Assembly: GCF_013426915.1 (NCBI RefSeq)
Contig: NZ_AP023181.1
Span: forward strand, 1,302,001 to 1,366,000
From: Paraburkholderia sp. PGU19
Lineage (GTDB): Bacteria > Pseudomonadota > Gammaproteobacteria > Burkholderiales > Burkholderiaceae
DNA length: 64,000 bases
Direction: 5' to 3'
The notes under the pieces were generated by a model. It was not told the origin of the DNA, did no database searches, and saw only the letters and a program-made list of their open reading frames with translations. Below, one piece after another: positions 55,899-64,000 of this stretch. How positions within the stretch are numbered: the stretch's first letter is position 1; each line of letters starts with the position of its first letter. The translations under genes were made by a program, and so were the position numbers.

Positions 55899-57294
55899 GG
55901 CACCTGATGGGCTTGCCGTGCTTGAGAAGGAACGCGTCATCGCGGCTGATTCGCTTGCGCGCCGCGCTGGCATACGTATCGGAATGCGGCGCGGCGGCGT
56001 TCTCACGCTCGCACCGCATACCGTCATGCACGATCGCAACGCCACGGGCGAGGTCGACGCTGTACGAGAGCTTGCCACTGGGCTTCTGAATCTTTCGCCA
56101 CAGGTAGTTATCGCCGAAGAAAGCACGGTGCTTGTGGACGTGTCAGCGAGCCTGCGCCTTTTCGGTGGAATCAGATCGCTCCGAAAAATGGCGCGCGGCG
56201 TGGCTGACGCCATCGGACTCTCTGCGACCGTGAGCGTGGCACCGACCGGGCAAGGGGCGTGGATGCTGGCGCGTCATCGAGGAGGTATTGCTCTGTCGCA
56301 CGCGTCGCTTACTCGTGCCCTCGGCGACCTTCCCGTTGGATTGCCGATACCAGCACGATGTCATATCGATTGGCTGACGGGCATCGGATGCGAGATGGTC
56401 GGCCAACTTATCCGCCTGCCTCGCGCAGGATTGAAAAAGCGCTGCGGGACAGCATTGCTGGACGTGCTCGATCGCGCATATGGAGATTCACCCGAAGTGT
56501 ATGAATGGTTCGAGACGCCAGCAACTTTCCATGCGCGCGTTGAACTCCCTGATCGCATCGAACACGCAGAGGCATGCCTTTTCGCAGCCCGCAGGCTCGT
56601 TGTGCAACTGACAGGCTGGTTGTCGCAGCGCCAACTGGCTGTGACCCGGATTGCCCTGCTGCTCGAGCATGAGCGCGGCCGTGATGCAATCGAGCCAACA
56701 ACGATCGACGTGTCGCTCGCAGAACCAACATGGCGCGAGGATCATCTTGTCCGATTGTTAAAGGAGCGGCTCGGACGCACGGATCTCCCGGCTGCCGTTA
56801 TAGCGCTGCAGCTTGTCGTACAAAAGGCTTCTGCTGCAGAACCAGCATCTGACTCGCTATTTCCGGAGTCGGGTGGCACGGCCGCTGATCACGCGCGTCT
56901 GATCGAACTTCTCGTTGCGCGTCTCGGCGCGGAAAACGTGCTTCGCGCGGCGCCCGTTGCCGATCATCGTCCGGAAGTGGCTGCGCGCTGGGTACCTGTT
57001 ACGGAGGGTGCGAAGTACGAGCCGCCAGCCGTTGATACGCCGCGCCCTACATGGCTACTGGATGCACCGATCAAGCTCCTGATGCGCGGCGAGCGGCCAT
57101 TCTATGGCAGCCCACTGCGCACAGTGTCGTCGGGAGAACGTGTGGAGGCAGGATGGTTTCGTGGCGAGGTCGTGACACGCGATTATTTCGTTGCAGAGGC
57201 CGACGACCACATCTGCTACTGGATCTATCGCGAGCGTATCGGCGCTATCGCGGAAGACGAACCGCGCTGGTATCTGCACGGGCTGTTCGGGTGA
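55828..57294 (+). CDS. imuB: ImuB, catalytically inactive Y-family polymerase homologue
   Basis: 488 residues. It begins WIGVHLPLLCLEVFRPKW, the usual ImuB N-terminus, and follows the Y-family polymerase fold (STVLVDVSASLRLFGGIRSL, SVAPTGQGAWMLARHRGGIA) with a Rad10-like helical region and little-finger domain. ImuB lacks polymerase acidic residues in characterised members and instead tethers DnaE2 to the sliding clamp. The start ATG 55828 lies inside imuA, so the two are translationally coupled. Confidence 0.92.
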   Translation: MQLWIGVHLPLLCLEVFRPKWSYEAPDGLAVLEKERVIAADSLARRAGIRIGMRRGGVLTLAPHTVMHDRNATGEVDAVRELATGLLNLSPQVVIAEESTVLVDVSASLRLFGGIRSLRKMARGVADAIGLSATVSVAPTGQGAWMLARHRGGIALSHASLTRALGDLPVGLPIPARCHIDWLTGIGCEMVGQLIRLPRAGLKKRCGTALLDVLDRAYGDSPEVYEWFETPATFHARVELPDRIEHAEACLFAARRLVVQLTGWLSQRQLAVTRIALLLEHERGRDAIEPTTIDVSLAEPTWREDHLVRLLKERLGRTDLPAAVIALQLVVQKASAAEPASDSLFPESGGTAADHARLIELLVARLGAENVLRAAPVADHRPEVAARWVPVTEGAKYEPPAVDTPRPTWLLDAPIKLLMRGERPFYGSPLRTVSSGERVEAGWFRGEVVTRDYFVAEADDHICYWIYRERIGAIAEDEPRWYLHGLFG

Positions 57295-57298
57295 AGCC

Positions 57299-60200
57299 AT
57301 GTCTTCAGTTTCCTTTGGCTTGCCCGGTTACGCCGAGCTTCAGTGCTTCTCGAACTTCACGTTTCTTCGCGGCGCGTCGCATGCTGAGGAGCTAACCGAA
57401 CGCGCCGGCCGACTGGGCTACGAGGCGATCGCCATCACGGACGAATGCTCGCTCGCGGGCATCGTCCGAGCGCATGTTGCGGCGAAAGAGTCGAACGTGA
57501 AGCTGCTGGTAGGGGCTCACTTTCGCGTGACGAATGCCGACGGCTCCCCGGCCCTCGCCTTTACCGCTATCGCTCAGAACCGCGACGGATACGGAAACCT
57601 CTCGGAACTGATCACGCTCGCGCGGACGCGCACCGCAAAGGGCAGCTATCTGGTCTACCCGCATGACCTGGACCACCCGGACGCGCCGTATGGCCATCTG
57701 CGGCGGTTGCCCGACTGCCTGATTATCCTCACACCCGAATTTCCAGCGAAGGAAGCGCGGCTCATGGCACAGGCCGAGTGGGCAGCAGAGACATTCGGCG
57801 ACGATCGCTGTTGGTTGGGGCTTACGCTGCACGCTCGCGCGCTGGACGATGTACATCGCAATGTTGTCTATGACGTGGCCGAGCGGCATGCGCTACCTGT
57901 TGTTGCGACCGGCCAGGTGCTGATGCACGTGCGCTCGCGCAAGCCCCTGCAGGACACTCTGACGGCCGTTCGTTTGAACAGGCCGGTGACTGAGTGTGGC
58001 TTCGAACTCATGCCGAACGCCGAACAGCATCTGCGATCACGCTTGCGGCTTGCCAATGTGTATCCATTGGACGCGCTTGCGGAAACATTGAATTTTGCAT
58101 CGCGCTGTTCGTTCAGGCTCGACGAGCTTCGGTATGAATATCCGGACGAACTCGTTCCCCCGGGATCACTCCGACCGCATACCTGCGTCGTGAGACATAC
58201 TTCGGCGCGCGGCGGCGCTATCCACGCGGCATCCCTCACGGAGTGCAGACGCAGATTGAACACGAACTGACGCTCATCGCCGATCTGAAATACGAGCCGT
58301 ATTTTCTGACCGTCTATGACATCGTGCGCTTCGCGCGCAATGAGGGAATCCTTTGTCAGGGACGAGGATCCGCGGCCAATTCTGCCGTTTGCTTTTGTTT
58401 GGGCGTCACAGAGGTTGACCCCGATCGGAGCAGCATGTTGTTCGAGCGCTTCATCAGTAAAGAGCGTGGGGAGCCCCCGGACATAGACGTCGATTTCGAA
58501 CACCAGAGACGGGAAGAGGTTATTCAGTATATCTACCGTAAATACACACGGACTCGCGCGGCGCTCGCGGCCGCAGTGACCACGTATCGGCCGCGCTCGG
58601 CGCTACGTGATTCGGGTAAGGCGCTAGGCATCGATCCCGTCATCGTCGATCGCGTTGCAAAGGAGCATCACTGGTTCGATTCGAGCGCTGATCTCACCCG
58701 TCGTTTCATAGACAGTGGGCTCGACCCAGAAGCTCCGATGATCCAGCAATGGGCGACGCTGGCAGCTCAGCTGATCGGTTTTCCGCGACATCTTTCGCAG
58801 CACACAGGCGGCTTCGTGATCGCGCGCGGCAAGCTTTCCCGACTTGTTCCCATCGAGAACGCGTCGATGCGAGACCGCAGTGTCATTCAATGGGACAAGG
58901 ACGACCTCGAGGCGCTCGGCCTGTTGAAGATTGACGTGCTCGCGCTGGGCATGTTGTCGGCGATCCGGCGCACACTCGAACTGGTGTCACAGCGCCGTCG
59001 GGAGCCGTTTGAGATGCAGGACATACCGCCCGAGGACGAAGCCACGTACGACATGATCTGCGCGGCAGACACGGTCGGCGTTTTCCAGATCGAATCGCGG
59101 GCGCAGATGAGCATGTTGCCGCGTCTGAAGCCGCGCGAGTTTTACGACCTTGTCATTGAAGTCGCTATTGTGCGACCGGGCCCCGTACAGGGCGGCATGG
59201 TTCACCCGTACCTACGTCGCCGGCAAGGCCTCGAACCTGTGACTTACCCAAGTCCCGACGTCGAGCAGGCGTTGAAGCGCACGCTCGGCGTGCCGATCTT
59301 TCAGGAGCAGGTGATGCAGGTCGCGATGCTGGCGGCCGGATTCAGCGCTGGCGAAGCCGATCAGCTGCGACGCGCGATGGCGGCGTGGAAACGCAAAGGC
59401 GGGCTTGAGCATTATCATGATCGCATCGTCCAAGGCATGCTCCATCGCGGCTACGATCGCGAGTTTGCCGAGTCGATCTTCGCGCAGATACAGGGCTTCG
59501 GTGAATATGGATTCCCGGAGAGCCACTCGGCCAGCTTTGCCCTTCTCGTCTACGCCAGCTCCTGGTTGAAAAAGCACGAACCGGCCGCTTTCCTCTGCGC
59601 GATGCTGAACAGCCAGCCGATGGGCTTCTATTCACCTTCACAGCTTGTGCAGGATGCAAAGCGGCATGGGGTTGGCGCGCTGCCGATCGACGTCATGGTC
59701 AGTGGCTGGGATTCGTCGCTCGAAGGCGACGGGAGCATGGCACCCGTCCGTCTTGGTATGTCCATCGCGCGCGGCATGCGTGAAGAAACGGCGCGTCGAA
59801 TTGAAGCCGCTCGCGCCGTCAGACCTTTCCGAGACATCGCGGATCTCGCAAACCGTGCCCAGCTCGATCGTCACGACCTGCAGGTACTTGCGGCCGCGAA
59901 CGCGTTGAAAGCGCTTGCGGGAGATCGGCGTCAGGCGCTGTGGACTGCCGTCGCCTCAGTGCCGGAAAAGGATCTTTTGCGGGCGACGGCGCGCGAGGAA
60001 GAGGCGCCGGCGCTCACCGCACCCACGGAAGGACAGGACCTGGTGGCTGACTATCGCTCAACGGGCCTGACGCTAGGCCGTCATCCGCTGGAGTTGCTGC
60101 GACCTAAGCTGCTGTCCATGCGATTAATGCCCGCTGAAGTGCTGATGCGATATCGTAACGGGCAACTCGCGCGCGCCTGCGGCATCGTCACGGTGCGTCA

Positions 60201-60444
60201 ACGTCCGGGCACGGCCAACGGCGTGACATTCATGACGCTGGAAGACGAATCCGGGTCGGTCAATGTCATCGTTTGGCAATCGGTGCTCGAGCGGCACCGG
60301 CGCGAAGCACTCGGGTCTTCGTTGCTAGCGGTATATGGCGTCTGGCAGAGCGAAGGCGGCGTAAAGCACCTCGTCGCGCAGCGACTCGTCGACGTTTCGC
60401 ATCTGCTCGGCGAACTGCCGACGACGAGCCGGAATTTTCACTGA
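57299..60444 (+). pseudogene. dnaE2: DnaE2 (ImuC) error-prone DNA polymerase, frameshifted
   Basis: Starts four bases after imuB at ATG 57299. The first frame has the PHP domain (YAELQCFSNFTFLRGASHAE, YEAIAITDECSLAGIVRAH) and runs to DELVPPGS, then departs from the family. From about 58168 a second frame reads TPTAYLRRETYFGARRRYPR and continues with the polymerase palm (QGRGSAANSAVCFCLGVTEV, EPPDIDVDFEHQRREEVIQY), helix-hairpin-helix and OB domains to 60444. One base is missing near 58167; restoring it gives a normal 1049-residue DnaE2. As sequenced, no full-length enzyme is made, so the SOS mutasome would lack its polymerase. Confidence 0.9.
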
Positions 60445-60464
60445 AACCACTGCGGAGAACTTCA

Positions 60465-60806
60465 ATGCCGAACAGCATCCTGTTTAACGCGGAGGCCGCC
60501 GTCCTGGAGGTCGTGCCGCGCGTCGTAGAGCGGCACAGGGCGAGAGGAGTCCTGACCTGGAATTTGCTTCACAAGTTGGAGGAAGAGGTGTTGGCAGAAG
60601 TCTCAACGAGTGGAAGATTCAGCGAGCGCCTGTTGGAAATGATCTGCGCGCCCGCGGCCCTCTCCTATCCTAACGACAATCGGCCCGCTTCCTTTGAGGA
60701 TCACGAATTCGTCCCGACGGTCTTTCACGCAATCGAGAAGGCATGGCGGCATGTGAACGGAGAGCGACTCTCGTTTGCCGTATACGGCGACGCGCGGCTA
60801 GCTTGA
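60465..60806 (+). CDS. Small protein of unknown function downstream of dnaE2
   Basis: 113 residues from ATG 60465 with GGAG eight bases upstream and only 20 bases from the dnaE2 stop, so probably co-transcribed. Charged helical N-terminus (VLEVVPRVVERHRARGVLTW, NLLHKLEEEVLAEV) and a compact C-terminal half. I do not recognise the family; its place in the operon suggests a link to the SOS response. Confidence 0.6.
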   Translation: MPNSILFNAEAAVLEVVPRVVERHRARGVLTWNLLHKLEEEVLAEVSTSGRFSERLLEMICAPAALSYPNDNRPASFEDHEFVPTVFHAIEKAWRHVNGERLSFAVYGDARLA

Positions 60807-60832
60807 AGAGCGAATCGATACGCTACGCAACA

Positions 60833-61765
60833 CTATCGCCCCAATTCTCCCTTGCACCAAGCACCGGGCGCGTGGACACCTGCCGAATGAGGGAACTCGT
60901 AAGCCGGATTATGTGGATTGAACGCATCGTCGGTCCAGGTACGGGGACTGATATGTTCAAAACTGATCTCCTCAATCAGAGTTCCGTCCATGTCAGTAGC
61001 TGTGACCCCGCGTAGCTGCGCACGATGCAAATCCAGCATCAAACTTACGCGCGGTGCGAAGTGCGCCGGAGGTCCGTATTGAGAATCCCATGTCAACGCC
61101 AGCACCTTTCGACCGCCAACCGTCGGCACATCGATATGAGTAGGCTTTGCGCTGACGCCTTCTGCTGCGAAGCTAGTCATATCATGCTCAAGTGTACGAA
61201 GAACAAAACCTATACCGAGGTCACGGATACTATGTCGTGACCGGATCTTTGTGAACGTGCCGTCGACAGCGAAGCTACCCGACAGGAACCGCCATGGGCC
61301 ACCAAAATGGCCCATGAAACGTTTTTCGTCACGAGTTTCATCGTAGATTATTTCCTGTCCCGCATGTGCACCGTCCGCCAACCATTTAGCGTAAATGCGT
61401 CGCGGACTATCCTGGCAACGTACTTCGATATGGTCAGCTTTCGAAGGCCAATACCCATTCACACGCTCGCAGCGACGCATTTGATATGCGTGAGCATTGG
61501 CCGGGCCGATTGCAATACGGATATACGCGACTAATGCCTGGGGAGTCATTTCGGAGATTAATTCGACAACTTCTGCCTCCGACATCGAGGCAAGTGCTCC
61601 GCCATCGATGCGGTCTCGGAGCGCACGCGCCTGCCCGGAAGCAGACAAACAAGCGAAATTCCTGATGTCCCCCGCAGCCGGTGTACTATGGTCGGGACCA
61701 CAGGTTTCAGATGTCGTATCGCTCATTTCAAAAGATTTCACCGGTACAGTCAGGACCGCTGACAT
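60833..61765 (-). CDS. DUF1571 family protein
   Basis: 310 residues. The C-terminal two thirds fit DUF1571 (YQMRRCERVNGYWPSKADHI, PRRIYAKWLADGAHAGQEII, GSFAVDGTFTKIRSRHSIRD, LGIGFVLRTL), probably an exported protein of unknown function. Upstream of ATG 61765 the same frame encodes WLSAIGIVC, which with the first residues (AMSAVLTVPVKSFE) forms a plausible signal peptide, but there is no ATG or GTG in front of it before a stop. Either a rare start is used or the original start has been lost. Convergent with the gene at 60465. Confidence 0.75.
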   Translation of the reverse strand: MSAVLTVPVKSFEMSDTTSETCGPDHSTPAAGDIRNFACLSASGQARALRDRIDGGALASMSEAEVVELISEMTPQALVAYIRIAIGPANAHAYQMRRCERVNGYWPSKADHIEVRCQDSPRRIYAKWLADGAHAGQEIIYDETRDEKRFMGHFGGPWRFLSGSFAVDGTFTKIRSRHSIRDLGIGFVLRTLEHDMTSFAAEGVSAKPTHIDVPTVGGRKVLALTWDSQYGPPAHFAPRVSLMLDLHRAQLRGVTATDMDGTLIEEISFEHISPRTWTDDAFNPHNPAYEFPHSAGVHAPGAWCKGELGR

Positions 61766-62079
61766 CGCGCAAACGATTCCTATAGCAGACAGCCATCTTG
61801 TTTAATTTGTCAACTTGAGGAATTGCTCGTCAATAGGTGCACGGCTTGACGCCGCTTTACTTTCTGCAGCGTTTTGTTGCCGTTTGCGGCTCCATCTCAT
61901 AAATCTGCGAAGACATTGCATAGTCGCCCCGGTCGGTGGCCATCAATGGCGGCAAAAACGACAATGTGCGACGGGTCGATCGACATCGTCATTATCTAAA
62001 GATAGCGGTACGGGAGTAGAACACTAACCACTCGATTCGTCGGAGTAGGGACAGTTATCGCAGTCACCGGCCTAATTTT

Positions 62080-62092
62080 GTTACTGCGTAAC
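62080..62092. promoter_or_regulatory. GTTAC-N3-GTAAC palindrome, site 5
   Basis: GTTACTGCGTAAC, extended by matching outer T and A (TGTTAC...GTAACA). Confidence 0.55.
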
Positions 62093-62270
62093 AGCACGAT
62101 GATTATGCTCGACTTTGTCGGCGTTGCTGAAGCGACACGCACCCGCCTGCGGCCGCCGGACATCACTCAGCCCAGACGGTGCTGAAAGTGTCAAGATGAC
62201 CGCACATGACTCGGACCAAATCGCGTCATATCGCTGTGATGAGACAGCGTCGCCGAATGCCGTCAAGGCC

Positions 62271-62283
62271 GTTACGCAGTAAC
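62271..62283. promoter_or_regulatory. GTTAC-N3-GTAAC palindrome, site 6
   Basis: GTTACGCAGTAAC flanked by CC and CG. It lies 173 bases upstream of the DUF3788 start; with site 5 it forms the only close pair in the window. Confidence 0.6.
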
Positions 62284-62455
62284 CGAAGATGATGAGTTGA
62301 ATTTGATATCAGTGCCGCTTATTTACGGCCTGCAGAGGATATGAAAGAGTCTTGAAAAGCAAAACCACTTGCCGGAAGCTCATGTAAGATCGCCAGCAAG
62401 AAAAGCACCTGCGCAACCTGAAGCATTCCGCCTATAAAGAGGAAGAGGAAAGCAC

Positions 62456-62911
62456 ATGAAACAGTCTCCCCAAATCGGCGACAGGATCACCGACAAATCG
62501 GCACCGCCCGATGAGCGAACCCTACGCAACTGGATGGGGTCCGACGCGTTCAGGCATTGGGTCAGCCTACAGACTTGGATCGAGGCATCCTACCCCGGTG
62601 TTTTCACGCCAGACTGGCTCTATGGCGGCAAGAAACGCGGTTGGTCACTGCGCTACAAGAAGACCAAGGCCTTCTGCACCTTGCTGCCTGAATACAAGAT
62701 GTTGTCCGTTCTTGTGGTCTTGGGGCGAACGGAGCGGGAAAAATTTGACGAGCGTCGTTATTCCTGGAGCCCGAAGTTGGTGAAGCTCTACGACGAAGCC
62801 CATCCATACCCCGATGGAAAATGGTTGACCGTGGCCATCTCATCCTTAGATGATCGACATGAGTTGATAGAGCTTGTGAGTATGAAGCGCCCTCCACCAA
62901 TGCGCAGTTGA
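62456..62911 (+). CDS. DUF3788 family protein
   Basis: 151 residues, start ATG 62456 behind GAGGAAAG. Matches the DUF3788 pattern: a central WLYGGKKRGWSLRYKKTKAF, then CTLLPEYKMLSVLVVLGRTE and PYPDGKWLTVAI. The family is a small soluble fold of unknown function, widespread and mobile among bacteria. Stands alone downstream of two palindrome sites. Confidence 0.8.
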   Translation: MKQSPQIGDRITDKSAPPDERTLRNWMGSDAFRHWVSLQTWIEASYPGVFTPDWLYGGKKRGWSLRYKKTKAFCTLLPEYKMLSVLVVLGRTEREKFDERRYSWSPKLVKLYDEAHPYPDGKWLTVAISSLDDRHELIELVSMKRPPPMRS

Positions 62912-63430
62912 ATATCGCCGAAGCTTAACTCGTGGCGCGGCGCGGCCCCATTTTCAGCCGCTCATGGTCGCGCGGGCGCCGTTTTCAATCGGTAGGTTGA
63001 CCCGAAGAGACTTTCGCGCAAGCTGCGTTCTTACGGCGGAGTTATCGAAACCTTTGTGAACGAGTGCCGTTGTAGGCCTCGCCACATCGCTGGCTTTCCC
63101 TCCTGCCTTACGGAATTTCCCAGTTCAAAGACTTTCCGATCCTCATAGTCACGTTGCACTCGAACCCGTCGCTTTCCGACGGTTCTGGACTCCCTTGTGC
63201 ATCGAAATAAAATGGTTGCTATACGCAGCATCCGAACCTTTGCCGCCTGCCTATCGGACTAGGCTCAAAGCAATCGATGCCGCACAAAGAGCGCCCGATT
63301 GTCATCGTTACGTCGGCATTGGACTCGTCGCCCGCCGACGTATCCGGACTTCGTTCGCGCCTGAAGTGCGGCAAGCGGATATTCAGCGTAATGCCGCAAA
63401 ATCGGCTCGTGATTGTTGAGGCGATCCAGG
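62912..63430. other. Stretch holding repeat copy 2
   Basis: About 520 bases between DUF3788 and the TnpB-like remnant. Apart from the repeat at 62998-63072 no feature is supported. Confidence 0.4.
62998..63072 (+). repeat. Dispersed repeat, copy 2
   Basis: Counterpart of 3291-3363, same orientation. It lies about 430 bases upstream of the TnpB-like remnant and may mark that element's left end. Confidence 0.6.
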
Positions 63431-63986
63431 CTAGATAGCGTCAAGCAGCATGGCCGGTCGGCCAAGATGATTGTCGCCGCGCACCAGGCCGACGGGCGGT
63501 GGGCCGCCCGCCCACAAACTGCCCAAAGGCACCGCACGCAACGACGCTTTCAAGGCAATACGAGAGGCACACCACTTCACGGAATTTGCTTTTCACACGC
63601 GCGGTCGCACACGAGAATGCAACCGACTTTGCCGACCGGATCAGTTCGCACGAAACCCAGACCATTGCCACGCGTGTCGTTAAGGCACTTGAACAGTACC
63701 TCTTCGGAAACGGAGCCGTCCACGGTTTAAAGAGGCTCAGCGCCCGCTGCACAGTCTCGAAGGAAAGAACAACAAGGGCATGCTGCGCTGGGATGCAAAA
63801 GCCGGCTCGCTCTAGGTCGAAAGCGGCTGGACTATCAAAGTCAAGATGCCCGATCTGCAAGGGGACGAGTGGCTTGCGACCGCCTTGCAGTTCAAAACCA
63901 AATACTGCCGGATAGTGTGGAAGATGCTCCACAGCAGGCTGAGGTGGTTCGTCCAGTTCGTTCAGGACGGCAAGACGCCGATCTAA
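63430..63986 (+). pseudogene. TnpB-like transposon nuclease, N-terminal part, decayed
   Basis: Pieces in different plus-strand frames line up in order with the N-terminal half of a TnpB-like family: LPKGTARNDAFKAIREAHHF and TEFAFH, then SSHETQTIATRVVKALEQYL and FGN, then NNKGMLRWDAKAGSL followed by a stop, and VESGWTIKVKMPDLQGDEWL, KTKYCRIVWKMLHSRLRWFV, QFVQDGKTPI ending in TAA 63984-63986. At least two frameshifts and an internal stop disable it. The RuvC catalytic half would follow beyond the window or is lost. Confidence 0.65.
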
Positions 63987-64000
63987 GCCGCGTGCTCCAC

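Larger units (their letters stand above)
61766..62455. other. Intergenic stretch with palindrome sites 5 and 6
   Basis: About 690 bases between the divergent DUF1571 and DUF3788 genes. No supported gene. Two GTTAC-N3-GTAAC sites 191 bases apart. Confidence 0.45.

Noticed and set aside
8513-62283. ParB (parS) sites or true matS as an explanation of the GTTAC palindromes
   Set aside because: The sequence differs from the known Burkholderia parS types and from matS (GTGAC arms), and MatP is not expected in this group; only the 13-bp layout agrees with matS.
1-64000. CRISPR arrays, tRNA, rRNA, riboswitches
   Set aside because: Read for regularly spaced repeats, cloverleaf patterns and known leader motifs; none recognised.

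Overview
The window looks like an accessory region, or part of a secondary replicon, of a Burkholderiaceae bacterium (Paraburkholderia/Caballeronia type). This is inferred from the gene families present: DUF3331, FixJ-type regulators paired with very large Ser/Thr-kinase/ATPase/histidine-kinase hybrids, cupin-AraC regulators, an imuA-imuB-dnaE2 SOS mutagenesis cassette, and an HAE1-type RND pump. No rRNA, tRNA, CRISPR array or replication origin was recognised. The most striking general property is decay: at least fourteen genes are frameshifted, internally deleted or reduced to fragments. This suggests a region (or genome) under relaxed selection, although some single-base shifts could be sequencing errors.

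Region 1 (1-18.1 kb): a histidine kinase tail and FixJ-like response regulator, followed by scattered carboxymuconolactone decarboxylase/AhpD-like (CMD) genes at 1007, 2564, 5175, 7025 and 17792. Each lies near a regulator (two-component, TetR, LysR). A decayed cytochrome P460 gene, a DUF3331 gene, three TetR-type regulators, a second FixJ-like regulator and a 1719-residue trifunctional kinase complete the block.

Region 2 (18.5-39 kb): a redox/xenobiotic stress block. It holds two DUF417 (RclC/YkgB-like) membrane proteins, a broken cNMP-binding thioredoxin-reductase-like gene, an ACT-domain protein, two almost identical nitroreductases each followed by a CMD gene, a MocR-type regulator divergent from a broken cupin gene plus a CMD gene, two nearly identical AraC regulators as 4.46-kb-spaced direct repeats, a Nu-class glutathione transferase, a GNAT acetyltransferase, a PagL-like outer-membrane enzyme and a third AraC regulator. 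Remnants of IS607-type and possibly IS66-type elements interrupt it.

Region 3 (39-43.9 kb) is a graveyard: a PAS-histidine kinase pseudogene, a TnpB fragment, the 3' half of an argS gene and a frameshifted small secreted protein, then an intact OmpR-type regulator.

Region 4 (43.9-52.9 kb): an RND efflux operon on the minus strand whose outer-membrane gene is broken in a G7 tract, then a GNAT-azoreductase pair divergent from a second MocR regulator.

Region 5 (53.7-64 kb): a small secreted protein, a LexA-boxed imuA-imuB-dnaE2 operon with a frameshift in dnaE2, DUF1571 and DUF3788 genes, and a decayed TnpB-like gene at the edge.

Across the window I found six perfect copies (and one near copy) of a 13-bp palindrome, GTTAC-N3-GTAAC, all outside intact genes. 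Random expectation is about 0.06. This dispersed site, together with the unusual density of CMD paralogues (eight genes and one fragment in 32 kb, two with altered catalytic residues), is the best candidate for an undescribed regulatory or architectural system here.
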